64,000 bases of DNA, from the NCBI RefSeq assembly GCF_008298015.1, contig NZ_VTPX01000007.1:124001-188000 (forward strand). Direction: 5' to 3'. A program made the position numbers and the translations under genes. Origin of the DNA: Salinicola corii (GTDB lineage: Bacteria; Pseudomonadota; Gammaproteobacteria; Pseudomonadales; Halomonadaceae). Of this stretch, positions 44,739-55,983 are shown in pieces. The notes below the pieces were generated by a model that made no database searches, had not been told where the DNA came from, and saw nothing but the letters and a program-made list of their open reading frames with translations. How positions within the stretch are numbered: position 1 is the stretch's first letter; the number at the start of each line of letters is the position of its first letter.

Positions 44739-46001
44739 TCAGCGGTAGACCGGCAGGCGGGAGCAGACGGCCTCGACCCTGGCCTTGACCTCGCCCTCGA
44801 CCTGGCTGGAGTCGCCCTGCTGCATGGCGTCGAGAATATCGCAGATCCAGCCGGCCAGATCGCGACACTCGGCCTCGCCGAAGCCGCGCGTGGTCACCGC
44901 CGGGGTGCCGATGCGCAGACCGGATGTCACGAACGGGCTCTGCGGGTCGTTCGGCACCGCATTCTTGTTGACGGTGATATGGGCACGGCCCAGCGCCGCG
45001 TCGGCATCCTTGCCGGTCAGCCCCTGCTTGACCAGCGACAGCAGGAACAGATGGTCTTCGGTGCCACCGGAAACGACTTCGTAGCCACGCTCGATGAAGA
45101 CACCGGCCATCGCCTGGGCGTTCTTGACCACTTGCTGCTGGTAGGTCTTGAACTCGGGGTCCATCGCCTCCTTGAAGCAGATCGCCTTGGCCGCGATCAC
45201 GTGCATCAGCGGCCCGCCCTGCCCGCCGGGGAAGACGGCGGACTGCAGCTTTTTCTCGATCTCGGCATCGTTCTCGGCCGACAGGATCAGGCCCCCACGC
45301 GGGCCGCGCAGCGTCTTGTGCGTGGTGGTGGTGACCACGTGAGCGTGAGCCAGCGGGCTGGGATAGACGCCTGCCGCGACCAGGCCGGCGACGTGCGCCA
45401 TGTCGACCAGCAGGTAGGCACCCACGCTGTCGGCGATCTCGCGGAACTTGGCCCAGTCGATGATCTGCGAGTAGGCGGAGAAACCGGCGATGATCATCTT
45501 CGGCTGATGTTCCTTGGCCAGCTTGGCAACTTCGTCGTAATCGATCCGGCCGCTCTCGTCGATGCCGTACTGGACCGCGTTGTAGTGCTTGCCCGAAAAG
45601 CTCGGCTTGGCGCCGTGGGTCAGGTGACCGCCGGCGTCCAGGCTCATGCCGAGGACGGTGTCGCCCGGCTTGACCAGCGCCTGGAAAACCGCACCGTTGG
45701 CTTGAGAGCCGGAGTGCGGCTGCACGTTGGCGTAGCTCGCGCCGAACAGCGCCTTGGCGTAGTCGATGGCCATCTGCTCGACCACGTCGACGTGCTCGCA
45801 ACCACCGTAGTAGCGCTTGCCGGGATAGCCTTCCGCGTACTTGTTGGTCAGCTGCGTGCCCTGGGCCTGCATCACGCGCGGGCTGGCATAGTTTTCGGAA
45901 GCGATCAGTTCGATATGGGCTTCCTGGCGCGCGACTTCCTGCTGCATCGCGTTCCAAAGGGCATCATCGAATCCGGCAATCTGCATCTCTCGGGTGAACA
46001 T
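44739..46001 (-). CDS. glyA: Serine hydroxymethyltransferase
   Basis: PLP enzyme that interconverts serine and glycine and supplies one-carbon units to folate. The 420-residue protein shows [32 protein letters not shown], and the PLP lysine in [14 protein letters not shown]. Length and N-terminus ([12 protein letters not shown]) match the family. Upstream (46002-46390) lies a repeat element rather than a compact promoter; nrdR is unlinked here, although in many genomes the two are adjacent. Confidence 0.96.
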   Translation of the reverse strand: MFTREMQIAGFDDALWNAMQQEVARQEAHIELIASENYASPRVMQAQGTQLTNKYAEGYPGKRYYGGCEHVDVVEQMAIDYAKALFGASYANVQPHSGSQANGAVFQALVKPGDTVLGMSLDAGGHLTHGAKPSFSGKHYNAVQYGIDESGRIDYDEVAKLAKEHQPKMIIAGFSAYSQIIDWAKFREIADSVGAYLLVDMAHVAGLVAAGVYPSPLAHAHVVTTTTHKTLRGPRGGLILSAENDAEIEKKLQSAVFPGGQGGPLMHVIAAKAICFKEAMDPEFKTYQQQVVKNAQAMAGVFIERGYEVVSGGTEDHLFLLSLVKQGLTGKDADAALGRAHITVNKNAVPNDPQSPFVTSGLRIGTPAVTTRGFGEAECRDLAGWICDILDAMQQGDSSQVEGEVKARVEAVCSRLPVYR

Positions 46002-46390
46002 CGACGGGAATCCTCGGCTCGGGGATGGTTCGACTACCAGCGGCGCCAGTCAGGCATCCGGCGGCTCGATCTCAAAAATCGTCAGCGCAGTTCGAAAAGG
46101 GGGCGAGCGAAACCCAGACGAGGCAAGAATCGGTGAGGAAGCGGAATTGACACGGGAGTCGAGGCGCATTCCGAGCCGATCTTCAACGCTGTATGGGCGG
46201 CGCAGGCTCTTTTCAGGTGCAGCGTGGGGCGCAATGATACCCCAGCGCTGACGGCCTTTCCTATGAAAGTCCGTCATGCGCTGAACCATAATTTCTCACG
46301 TTGGCTTTAGCCTGGTTAAAACATGCCCGGGGGCGTCATCCGCCGTCTCGCCCCCGCCAGATTCGCCCCCTGCGGTCGCGTCGTGATCCA
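46002..46390. other. 389-base intergenic region upstream of glyA
   Basis: Holds one degenerate family A repeat (46083-46226). The remaining 160 bases, up to the end of the ABC permease gene, show no gene; CACGTTGGCTTTAGCCTGGTTAAAAC around 46299-46323 is a small A/T-rich patch that may carry the glyA promoter or the permease terminator. No glycine riboswitch pattern is recognised. Confidence 0.4.
46083..46226. repeat. Terminal-inverted-repeat element, family A, degenerate copy 3
   Basis: About 144 bp: left end CAGCGCAGTTCGAAAAG, right end CTTTTCAGGTGCAGCGTG, imperfectly complementary. The core shows AGACGAGGC (46116-46124) and AACGCTGTATGGG (from 46185), at the same 69-base spacing as copy 2. 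The inner hairpin is TTGACACGGGAGTCGA in place of TTTAC...GTAAA. Confidence 0.75.
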
Positions 46391-48904
46391 TCAGGTCTCT
46401 CCCAACAGCCGCAGGCTGGCCATCGGCGCCTGCCGTCGTGTCCCACGGGAAAGCAAAAAACCGATGCCGCCCACGACCCCGGCGCCCAGGATCGGCATGA
46501 TCCCCCACATCAGCCAGTGCATTCTTGGCACCAGCCCCAGCCAGCCGTAGATACCCAGCGCCGCCATCTCCGCCAGCGCGGCCCCCAGCAGACCGCTGGC
46601 AAAGCCCAGCAGGGCGAACTCGGACCACTGCATGCGGGAAAGCGTCCGGTTACCGGCACCGAACACCCGCAGCAGGGCGCCTTCGTGGGCACGTGCCGGA
46701 CGGCTGGCGGTCAGCGCCGCGTAGAGTACGCTGATGCCTGCCAGCAGCACGAAACCGAGCACGAACTCGATGGCCTGGGTCACCTGACCGAGGATGCCGC
46801 GAACCTGTTCCAGCAACGCCTCGACGTTGAGCACCGACACGCCAGGATATCGCTGCACCATCTCGCCCAGCAGTTCGTTGCCGTCGCCGGGGAGATGGAA
46901 GGACGTGATGTAGCTGTGACCGAAGCCATCCAGCGCCCCAGGGGGAAAGATGATGAAGAAATTGGGCTGAAAGCTCTCCCAATCCAGGTGGCGAAGGCTG
47001 GTGATTCGGCCCGTGATGCTGTCACTGCCGATGGTGAAGGTCATCTCGTCGCCCAGCGAGAGGCCGAGCCTTCCTGCCAGCTCCTCCTCGACCGAAATCG
47101 GCACGGCACCATCGCCTGATGCCGTCTCCGCCTCGAACCACTGCCCCTCGGTGATCCGGTTGCCTTCCGGCAGATCGATGCGCCAGGTCAGGTTGAGATC
47201 CCGCCGTAGCGCACCATCAGTCTGGTGCTCTTCCGGCACCCGTTGTTGCGGCGACTCGCCGTCGATGGCCGTCAGTCGCCCCCGCACCATGGGATAGAGG
47301 CCGCTGGTGGCGTCGGCAGCGCTGTCGATCAACGATTCGACGCCGTCACGCTCCTGGGGCTGAATGTTGATCGCGAAATAGTTGGGCGTATTCGCCGGCA
47401 GCTGCGCCTGCCAGGTCGTCAGCAGGTCGCCGCGCACCAGCGCAATGATCGCCATCGCCGCGAAGGTGACGGAAAAAGCGAGCAACTGCCCCAGGCTGGC
47501 CGTGCGTCGTCGCGCCAACTGACGCCCTCCCAACTGCCAGGCGCGAACCTTGCCCCCCTGGGGCAAGCGAGCCAGCACGACGAGCAGCAGGTGCAACATC
47601 GTCTGCCCCACCCCCCACAACACGACCAGCGCGACCAGACCGCCCAGCAGGATGCCCAGCGCCAGCACCGGGTCGCCAGAATAGAGCCACAGCAGGGCGC
47701 CGAACACGAGACTGGCGAACGCCACGACCATCCATCCGGCGGCCGGAATCGGATCGAGTTCGCGCCGCAGCACCTTGAGAGCGCTGACACGCTTTAGCCT
47801 CAGCAGCGTCGGCCCCGCGAAACCCACCAGCACCGCGAGCGCGGTCAGCACGCCCATCAGCCAGGGCATGCCGCCCGGCGGCGGCAATTCCAGCGGCAAG
47901 AAGCGGGTCAACAACGCCAGCAATACCGACTGCCCTGCCAGCCCCAGCAATGCGCCCACCACCGCCGCGACCAGGCCCAACCACGCCAGTTGCCAGGCGA
48001 AGAGTTGACCCAACTGACGTTGCGAGGCGCCGAAACAGCGCAGCAACGCCGCCGTGTCGAGATGGCGGTCGACATAGCGCCGCGTGGCCATGGCCACGGC
48101 GACACCGGCAAGCAGAACCGCGGCCAGCCCCGCCAGGCTCAGATATTTCTGCGCCCGCTCGAGCGACCGCCCCAGGCTCGGGCGATCCACCCGCACGTCG
48201 CGAATTTCGACCCCGGCATCACGCAGCGCATCGAGGCGTTGTTCCAGCCCGTCGACCGCCGCTGGCGGCCCAGCGGCCAACAGCTCGTATTCGATTCGCG
48301 AGCCGGGCCTGACCAGCTCCGTCGCCTCGAGATCCTGGATATTGAGCATGATGCGCGGCGTCAGCCCGGCGAAACCGGCCTGCTGATCGGGCTCACGGTC
48401 GATCAGGCCGGTGATGGTCAACGACAGCGCCCCGACCTGGATACGATCGCCGACGCCCGCGGCCAGCAGGTGTGCCAGCCTGGGCGCGATCCACGCGCCG
48501 CCCGGCGACGGGCCGTGATCCACGCCTTCGACACCGCTGCCCCGATCGACCCGAACCTCGCCGTAGAGCGGATAGTGATCGTCCACCACCTTGAGACCAG
48601 CCGGCTGGAAGGCATCCCCTTGGCTGACCATCGATACCAGATCGACCTGGTCGCTCAGTTCGAGGCCGGCCTGACGAAGCTCTTGGCGAAGCCCATCGTC
48701 GAAAGCGCGCCCCTGCTCCAGCACCAGATCCCCGCCGAGCAGCTGTCCCGCCTGTCGCGTCAGCCCCCGGTCGAGACGGTCGAGAAAGAAACCAATCATG
48801 GTGGTTGCCGCCACGGCCAGCGCCAGCGCGACGAACAGTGCCCGGACATCGGATGCCCGCAGGTCGCGTCGGAGCCCCTTGAGCGAGAACGCGATCACGT
48901 TCAT
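46391..48904 (-). CDS. ybbP: ABC transporter permease, YbbP/FtsX-like
   Basis: 837-residue permease with an N-terminal helix (RALFVALALAVAATTMIGFFL), large periplasmic domains and two FtsX-type four-helix blocks (around residues 250-450 and 700-820). Members of the MacB/LolC type move lipophilic or envelope molecules rather than import solutes. The start ATG 48904 overlaps the ybbA stop by four bases. Together with YbbA it forms one exporter whose substrate is undefined; the tesA neighbour suggests a link with lipid or ester metabolism, but only by position. Confidence 0.88.
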   Translation of the reverse strand: MNVIAFSLKGLRRDLRASDVRALFVALALAVAATTMIGFFLDRLDRGLTRQAGQLLGGDLVLEQGRAFDDGLRQELRQAGLELSDQVDLVSMVSQGDAFQPAGLKVVDDHYPLYGEVRVDRGSGVEGVDHGPSPGGAWIAPRLAHLLAAGVGDRIQVGALSLTITGLIDREPDQQAGFAGLTPRIMLNIQDLEATELVRPGSRIEYELLAAGPPAAVDGLEQRLDALRDAGVEIRDVRVDRPSLGRSLERAQKYLSLAGLAAVLLAGVAVAMATRRYVDRHLDTAALLRCFGASQRQLGQLFAWQLAWLGLVAAVVGALLGLAGQSVLLALLTRFLPLELPPPGGMPWLMGVLTALAVLVGFAGPTLLRLKRVSALKVLRRELDPIPAAGWMVVAFASLVFGALLWLYSGDPVLALGILLGGLVALVVLWGVGQTMLHLLLVVLARLPQGGKVRAWQLGGRQLARRRTASLGQLLAFSVTFAAMAIIALVRGDLLTTWQAQLPANTPNYFAINIQPQERDGVESLIDSAADATSGLYPMVRGRLTAIDGESPQQRVPEEHQTDGALRRDLNLTWRIDLPEGNRITEGQWFEAETASGDGAVPISVEEELAGRLGLSLGDEMTFTIGSDSITGRITSLRHLDWESFQPNFFIIFPPGALDGFGHSYITSFHLPGDGNELLGEMVQRYPGVSVLNVEALLEQVRGILGQVTQAIEFVLGFVLLAGISVLYAALTASRPARAHEGALLRVFGAGNRTLSRMQWSEFALLGFASGLLGAALAEMAALGIYGWLGLVPRMHWLMWGIMPILGAGVVGGIGFLLSRGTRRQAPMASLRLLGET

Positions 48905-49620
48905 GCCCCGACTCCACGCTGTTGCTCGATCGCCGTCAGCGTGCCGCCCTCGAGCCGGAGGCAACGATCGCATCGCATCGCGAGAGCCATGTCATGGGTG
49001 ACGAGGATCAGGGTCGTCCCGGACTCACGGTTGAGGTCGAAGAGCAGGTCGATGATGCGACTGCCGGTCGCTTCATCGAGATTGCCGGTAGGCTCGTCGG
49101 CGAAGACCAGATCAGGGTCGGCCACGAACGCGCGCGCTACCGCCACCCGTTGCTGCTCACCGCCGGAGAGCTGCTTGGGCAGATGCTCGAGACGCTCGCC
49201 GAGCCCGACACGCTCCAGCCATTGACGACTTTTGGCGGCCACGTCTTGCCGAGGCGACAGTTCCAGCGGCAACATAACGTTTTCCAAGGCGGTCAGTGTG
49301 GGTAATAACTGGAAGTTCTGAAAGACGAAGCCGACACGGCCAGCGCGAAGGGTCGCACGCCCATCTTCGTCCAGGTCGTTCAGGGACTGGCCGAACATCT
49401 GGAGCTCTCCCGAACTGGGCGCGTCGAGTCCTGCCAGCAGCCCCAGCAAGGTGGATTTACCGGCGCCGGAACTTCCAACGATGGCTACACTCTCACCGCG
49501 GTCGACATCCAGCGCCAGCGATTCGAGAATAACCAGCTCTCGTTCTCCACTTGTTACCCGTTTGGCGAGCTGGCTTGCGTGTAGAATTCGGTTTCGTTCA
49601 TGGTCGGAGGAGTGAGACAT
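48901..49620 (-). CDS. ybbA: ABC transporter ATP-binding protein YbbA
   Basis: 239-residue MacB/LolD-type ATPase: Walker A GSSGAGKST, Q-loop VFQNFQLLPT, signature LSGGEQQRV, Walker B LVFADEPTG, and the H-loop LVTHD. The start ATG (49620-49618) lies inside CATG, shared with the start of tesA on the other strand, so the two leaders lie in each other's coding sequence. The frame stays open upstream to 49752 without homology. Confidence 0.92.
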   Translation of the reverse strand: MSHSSDHERNRILHASQLAKRVTSGERELVILESLALDVDRGESVAIVGSSGAGKSTLLGLLAGLDAPSSGELQMFGQSLNDLDEDGRATLRAGRVGFVFQNFQLLPTLTALENVMLPLELSPRQDVAAKSRQWLERVGLGERLEHLPKQLSGGEQQRVAVARAFVADPDLVFADEPTGNLDEATGSRIIDLLFDLNRESGTTLILVTHDMALAMRCDRCLRLEGGTLTAIEQQRGVGA

Positions 49621-50299
49621 GGTGCCTAGTTTCCCTGTGCTTGGTATCGAGAGGCCTATCGCCAAGTTGGCAAGGCGCCGTGCAGGTGGCGCACTGTTAT
49701 TGTGTTTTGCCGTGTTATCACTGACGCCCGGCACGACCCGCGCCGACACCATCGTGGTAATGGGCGACAGCCTGAGCGCGGCCTATGGCATCGATCCACA
49801 GGTCGGGTGGGTCAATCTACTGAAAAAGCGATTGGGTGATGAGCACGAAGTCGTCAATGCCAGCATCAGCGGCGAGACGACATCGGGCGGCTCGGCACGG
49901 CTTCCTGAAGTTCTCGGACAGTATCATCCCGATATCGTTCTGCTGGAACTCGGCGGCAACGACGGGCTGCGCGGACTTTCTCCTCAGCAGATGCAGGTCA
50001 ACCTGTCGAAGATGATCGAGCGTAGTCAGAGAGTAGACGCCAGAGTTCTGCTGCTCGGCATCGAAGTGCCTCCCAATTACGGCCCCGCCTACACTGACGC
50101 TTTTCGCGACGTGTTCACGCAGCTGGCTCGCGATTACGAGGTCCCGTTATTGCCGTTCCTGCTCGAGGGCGTCGATCTCGACACCATGCTACAGGATGAC
50201 GGCATCCACCCCACCGCCGAGGCACAACCCATCATTCTCGACAATGTCTGGTCGAAGCTGGAACCGATGCTGGCGCCGTCGGCGGTGGCGGGAGGTTGA
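49619..50299 (+). CDS. tesA: Arylesterase / acyl-CoA thioesterase I (TesA), SGNH hydrolase
   Basis: Periplasmic SGNH esterase of 226 residues with esterase, thioesterase and lysophospholipase activity in E. coli. The signal peptide has a long basic N-region (KLARRRAGG) then LLLCFAVLSLTPGTTRA. Catalytic blocks: GDSLSAAYG (Ser), NASISGET (Gly), ELGGNDGLRG (Asn), and DDGIHPTAEAQ (Asp, His). GGAGGAG lies six bases before the ATG. The divergent ybbA pairing is conserved with E. coli. Confidence 0.94.
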   Translation: MVPSFPVLGIERPIAKLARRRAGGALLLCFAVLSLTPGTTRADTIVVMGDSLSAAYGIDPQVGWVNLLKKRLGDEHEVVNASISGETTSGGSARLPEVLGQYHPDIVLLELGGNDGLRGLSPQQMQVNLSKMIERSQRVDARVLLLGIEVPPNYGPAYTDAFRDVFTQLARDYEVPLLPFLLEGVDLDTMLQDDGIHPTAEAQPIILDNVWSKLEPMLAPSAVAGG

Positions 50300-50439
50300 T
50301 CGGGTATCGGATTCTCATGTCACGCTCGCGGTCGCCCCGACCGACCCGCTAGTGGTGACGCCTCGACCTGCTATCGTTAACGTATTGAAAATGCTCGCGA
50401 CATGGCGCATCGCGATCTGGACCGGCAAGGAGGCTGACA

Positions 50440-51411
50440 GTGGAAACGGAGACGGCTCTGGTCGCCGCCTATCAGCTCGACGGCAAAGGCGGTGGTACGT
50501 TGCTCAGTGTGCGTCAATTGCGAGAGGCCTGGGCCGATCCCGAGCGGCCGCTATGGATGCATCTCGATTTCCGTCACGAGGATGTCCATACCTATCTGGA
50601 GGAGATCGCCGAGCTCGACGAGGCACCGGTCGAGGCGCTGCTGGAAGAGGATACCCGGCCGCGCGTCGCTAAATTCCGTAATGGCGCCGTCAGTACGCTG
50701 CGCGGCATCAATCTCAATCCCGGCGCTGCACCCGAGGACCTCATCTCGCTGCGTATCTGGAGCGCACCGAACCGTCTGATAACCCTGCGTCGCCGACCAT
50801 TGAAATCCGTCAGCGACGTACGCGAGCGGCTCGACGAAGGCAGCGGAGCGCTGTCGATCCCGGACCTGCTGGCTTGGCTGACGGAAGCCCTGGTGGACAA
50901 GGTCGGCGACGTCTCGCACCAGCTCGACGACCGACTGGGCGAACTCGAGGAAGACCAGCTCAGCGATCGGGAAATCGATCCCGACGCTCTCTCCCGGCTG
51001 CGCCGCTCGCTGATCACCCTGCGGCGCTTCATGGGTCCGCAGCGGGACTGCCTGGATCAGATCGCCCACGGCCCCGACTGGCTGGACGAAGATACCAAAG
51101 TATCGATCCGCGAGAGTGCCAACCAGTTGTCGCGCTACGTGGAGGATTTTCACGCCATGCAGGAGCGTGCGCTGATCCTGCAGGAACAGCTCTTCAGTGA
51201 ACACAACGAACGTCTGAACCAGCGCATGTACATGTTGGCGATCGTGACTACCGTGTTCCTGCCCTTGAGTTTTCTGACCGGACTGCTGGGTATCAACGTG
51301 GGTGGCATCCCCGGCGCCGACAGCCCCTATGGATTCATCGTCTTCGTGGCGATCACGGCTCTGGTCGGCGGCTGGGTGATGTGGCTGCTCAAGCGCAAGC
51401 ACTGGTGGTGA
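50440..51411 (+). CDS. zntB: Zinc transporter ZntB (CorA family)
   Basis: 323-residue CorA-family protein: long acidic cytoplasmic domain, a stalk helix, then two C-terminal membrane helices. The pore motif reads GIN (GLLGINVGGIPGADSP) rather than the GMN of CorA, which marks the ZntB branch linked to zinc movement. Start is GTG 50440, decided by AAGGAGG seven bases upstream. Monocistronic, converging with the SelW-like gene. Confidence 0.9.
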   Translation: METETALVAAYQLDGKGGGTLLSVRQLREAWADPERPLWMHLDFRHEDVHTYLEEIAELDEAPVEALLEEDTRPRVAKFRNGAVSTLRGINLNPGAAPEDLISLRIWSAPNRLITLRRRPLKSVSDVRERLDEGSGALSIPDLLAWLTEALVDKVGDVSHQLDDRLGELEEDQLSDREIDPDALSRLRRSLITLRRFMGPQRDCLDQIAHGPDWLDEDTKVSIRESANQLSRYVEDFHAMQERALILQEQLFSEHNERLNQRMYMLAIVTTVFLPLSFLTGLLGINVGGIPGADSPYGFIVFVAITALVGGWVMWLLKRKHWW

Positions 51412-51426
51412 TGATCAGCACGGGCA

Positions 51427-51696
51427 TTACCGGTCGGTGTGCCCTAGATCACGTTCGGGATCGAGACGGTCGCGAACTCGGCGCTTCAGCTCCTTGATGC
51501 CGGGAAAGCCCCCATCTCGCTTGCGTTCCCACAACGTCTCGTCGTCATAAAGCACCTCGAAATGCCCGCCATGACTGGGCGCCAGAGCCACCTGTTCGAG
51601 ATCCTCGCCGAAGGTCTGCAACAACTCCTGGGCGTACCAGCCAGCACGCAGCAACCACTGGCATTGGGTACAATAGTGAATACGGATGCGGGCCAT
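51427..51696 (-). CDS. SelT/SelW/SelH family protein (Rdx, cysteine form)
   Basis: 89 residues with a thioredoxin-like fold signature: the redox motif C-x2-C in IHYCTQCQWLLRAGW at the N-terminus and FEVLYDDETLWERKRDGGFP later. The selenocysteine of animal SelW is Cys here. Likely a small cytoplasmic redox protein without a defined partner. Start ATG 51696 with AGGAGAGGCTC upstream; the longer frame to 51753 lacks homology. Confidence 0.86.
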   Translation of the reverse strand: MARIRIHYCTQCQWLLRAGWYAQELLQTFGEDLEQVALAPSHGGHFEVLYDDETLWERKRDGGFPGIKELKRRVRDRLDPERDLGHTDR

Positions 51697-51877
51697 GAGC
51701 CTCTCCTTGGGATGGATCAATACATGATGCGGCGGCGGCGCGACATAACTCAAGCCAACCGCGCCGCCTGAATGCAGCAGTGCCTTGCGCCTTGTCCGAC
51801 TCTGTCAGCCAGGACGGAAGGCCGTTGGAAGGGCGGAATCCGAGCAGCGATACTCCGGAAAACAGGGAACGTTTTTC

Positions 51878-53206
51878 ATGTCAGCCAAAGAAGCCAGCTT
51901 CACTCAATTCTTCGAGCGCGTCACCGGCGACGAAGACAGCCGGATGTGCCGCGATATCTCCGACGAGGCATGCCAGGAACAAGCCGGCAACTTTGCCCGT
52001 CATCTCGTCGCCGCTCTCGGCAACAAGCTCGCGGACGAGCTCTCCAATGCTCGACTGATACTGCCCTGGCTGATGGGCGCGATCGGCGCGCCGGTATGGA
52101 TGGTGGGGTTGTTGGTCCCGATTCGCGAGGCGGGCGCACTACTGCCGCAACTGCTGATCGCCGGCTACATTCGCCTACGCCCCATCCGCAAGTGGGTGTG
52201 GGTCACCGGCGGCGCCGTCCAGGCGATTGGTGCGCTATGCCTGACGCTGCTGGCGCTGTTTGGCCAAGGCGGCTGGGGCGGTGCCCTGGTACTGATCGCC
52301 TTGACCGGCCTGTCACTCGGGCGCGGATTGTCTTCGGTCGCCACCAAGGACGTCCTCGGCAAGACCATTGCCAAACAGCGCCGGGGTACACTGATGGGAT
52401 GGAGCGCCAGCGTCGCCGGCGCCCTGACGCTGATCGTCGGTGCCAGCCTGGTTGTCCTCGGCGATCGTCCGGGCACCTGGGCATTGGCCATCCTGCTGTT
52501 CGCCGCCGCCCTGGGATGGGGCTTGAACGCGCTCTGCGCCGCCGTGATACGCGAAGCGGCGGGAGCAACCGAAGGCGGTGCCAACGCATGGGACAGCATC
52601 AAGCAGGGAATCTCGCTGATGCGCCGCGACCGCCGCTTCCTGCATTTCAATCTCTCGCGTGCACTGCTGCTGTCCAGCGCGCTCGCGCTCCCTTATCTTG
52701 CCTTGCTGGGTCAGCAGAACAGCGGCACCGACCTGGCCAGCCTCGGCATTCTGATCGTGACATCCGGCATGGCCAGCATGATCGCCGGCCCGATCTGGGG
52801 CCACCTGGCGGACCGCTCCAGCCGCCGTGTGATGCGCGACAGCGCCATCGGAGCGGCCCTGTGCTGCCTGGCCGGCGCCGCCTGCGTGTGGCTGCCCGAG
52901 TCCGTAAGCACCAGCGTGTGGCCATACGCCATGGTCTATGGCTTGTTGATGATTGCCCACGCGGGCATCCGCCTGGGACGCAAGACTTATGTCATCGATC
53001 TCTCGGACAGCGACACCCGCGCGCTCTATGTCGCTTTCTCGAATACCTTCACCGGGGTCCTGATGCTCGTCGTCGGCCTGCTTCTGGGCGCCCTCGCGCA
53101 ATGGCTGGGAAGTGCCGGCCTGTTGCTGGTTCTCGCAGCGCTGGCGATCGCGGCGGCCTTGAGCTCACACGCCCTTGCCGAGGTCGAGTCGGAGGCCACT
53201 TCGTAA
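51878..53206 (+). CDS. MFS transporter
   Basis: 442 residues with about twelve hydrophobic segments preceded by a soluble, acidic 55-residue N-terminal extension (EASFTQFFERVTGDEDSRMC). The middle contains an MFS loop (IWGHLADRSSRRVM). I do not recognise the substrate. Start ATG 51878 has ACAGGGAAC upstream; the longer frame to 51785 adds no feature. The LOV photoreceptor gene follows 83 bases later on the same strand. Confidence 0.83.
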   Translation: MSAKEASFTQFFERVTGDEDSRMCRDISDEACQEQAGNFARHLVAALGNKLADELSNARLILPWLMGAIGAPVWMVGLLVPIREAGALLPQLLIAGYIRLRPIRKWVWVTGGAVQAIGALCLTLLALFGQGGWGGALVLIALTGLSLGRGLSSVATKDVLGKTIAKQRRGTLMGWSASVAGALTLIVGASLVVLGDRPGTWALAILLFAAALGWGLNALCAAVIREAAGATEGGANAWDSIKQGISLMRRDRRFLHFNLSRALLLSSALALPYLALLGQQNSGTDLASLGILIVTSGMASMIAGPIWGHLADRSSRRVMRDSAIGAALCCLAGAACVWLPESVSTSVWPYAMVYGLLMIAHAGIRLGRKTYVIDLSDSDTRALYVAFSNTFTGVLMLVVGLLLGALAQWLGSAGLLLVLAALAIAAALSSHALAEVESEATS

Positions 53207-53289
53207 GGCGTTGTAATCCCCCGATACCGTGGCATCATTATCGACCGTATCGCCCCTACAATCCGTCGAATGACAGTCTGGAGGCAAGG

Positions 53290-53736
53290 ATGGCCAGTGC
53301 CAACAAACGCTCCCCCATGATCAGTCCGGCTCTATTGGAGCGTATCATCAACGCCTCGGATGACGGCATCGTAGTGGCCGAGCAGGAAGGCGACGAAAAC
53401 ATTCTGATCTACGCCAATGAAGGCTTCGAACGCCTGACGGGCTACAGTATCGACGAGATCCTCTACCGCGACTGCCGCTTCCTTCAGAATGGTGATCGCG
53501 ATCAGCCAGCCATCGACCGGATTCGCACGGCCCTGCGCGAGGGCAAGTCCTGCCGGGAAGTGCTGCGCAACTACCGCAAGGACGGCAGTCCGTTCTGGAA
53601 CGAGCTGTCGATCACGCCGGTCTACGACGCGGAAGATCAGCTCACCTACTTCGTCGGCGTCCAGAAGGATGTCACCGATCTTGCAGAGGCGTTGCAGGAA
53701 CTCGAGACGCTGAAGGCCGAACGAGATACGGCGTGA
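53290..53736 (+). CDS. Short LOV blue-light photoreceptor
   Basis: 148-residue single PAS/LOV protein. The flavin motif is YRDCRFLQ, with Cys62 at the position that forms the light-induced FMN adduct, followed by NYRKDGSPFWNELSITPV and YFVGVQKDVT. Length and sequence closely resemble the short LOV proteins of Pseudomonas putida (PpSB1/PpSB2), which have no effector domain and work as dimers through terminal helices. Here the C-terminal helix (LAEALQELETLKAERD) fits a coiled coil. What it signals to is unknown. GGAGG precedes the ATG, and an excellent terminator follows. Confidence 0.92.
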   Translation: MASANKRSPMISPALLERIINASDDGIVVAEQEGDENILIYANEGFERLTGYSIDEILYRDCRFLQNGDRDQPAIDRIRTALREGKSCREVLRNYRKDGSPFWNELSITPVYDAEDQLTYFVGVQKDVTDLAEALQELETLKAERDTA

Positions 53737-53758
53737 CCGTGCCGTAGAATCCAGTGCT

Positions 53759-53790
53759 TATCGCCGCCCTTCATGGCGATAGTTTTTTTT
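53759..53790 (+). terminator. Rho-independent terminator of the LOV gene
   Basis: TATCGCC (53759-53765) pairs with GGCGATA (53775-53781), then eight consecutive Ts (53783-53790). This is the most classical terminator in the window. Confidence 0.92.
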
Positions 53791-53876
53791 AACCAGGAAA
53801 GTCTTGTACCGGTCGGCTTTCGACGATATATAGCCCGGAGCGTCACTGAGATGCGATTTCACGGGAGGGCTAAAAT

Positions 53877-54071
53877 ATGAGCCGTGAGGAATATATCGAC
53901 GATCAGGATTTTTCCGAAGCCATCAACGACGAGCAGTTCGAACGTCCACGCAGCAGCAAGGCCGACACGTTGCGTGCGAGACGACAGGTCGAGGCACTGC
54001 TGGAAGAGCGCCGTCTGAAACGTGCCATCGAAGACGACTGGTACGACGAATACGGCGACGAGGAAGAGTAG
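53877..54071 (+). CDS. PA3496-family small acidic protein
   Basis: 64 residues, charged, no membrane segment. The centre (SSKADTLRARRQVEALLEERRLKRAIEDDWYD) is an amphipathic, arginine-rich helix followed by an acidic tail, the pattern I recall for the PA3496 group of small proteobacterial proteins described as putative envelope-integrity factors. GGGAGGGC lies before the ATG. It has its own leader and terminator, so it is a stand-alone gene; the function is unproven. Confidence 0.78.
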   Translation: MSREEYIDDQDFSEAINDEQFERPRSSKADTLRARRQVEALLEERRLKRAIEDDWYDEYGDEEE

Positions 54072-54096
54072 ACAGTCTTTGACCTGGTGTCATCCG

Positions 54097-54116
54097 ACGG
54101 GCGCTTCGGCGCCCGT
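54097..54116 (+). terminator. Terminator hairpin with TTCG loop
   Basis: ACGGGCGC and GCGCCCGT form an 8-bp stem closed by a TTCG tetraloop, 25 bases after the small-protein stop; only a weak T-run follows (TCGCATTG). Confidence 0.7.
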
Positions 54117-54229
54117 TCGCATTGTCGGCATGACTGGTTTACCCTTCTTCATCCAGGCCGCGCCCCACCGACGGGCGCTCCAGCGCTGACTGCCTGTTTC
54201 TATCCACCGCGACATATAACCGGATTTCC

Positions 54230-55891
<1,662 letters not shown>

Positions 55892-55929
55892 GCGGAGAAT
55901 CGCTTCATGTTGTCGACCGCGACAACCAA

Positions 55930-55960
55930 ATACCCCGCCATCCAGGCGGGGTATTTGTTG
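55930..55960 (+). terminator. Rho-independent terminator of ettA
   Basis: ATACCCCGCC (55930-55939) and GGCGGGGTAT (55945-55954) form a perfect 10-bp stem with a 5-base loop, followed by TTGTTGG. It lies between convergent genes. Confidence 0.85.
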
Positions 55961-55983
55961 GCATCCATTGAATCCCTCAAGCG

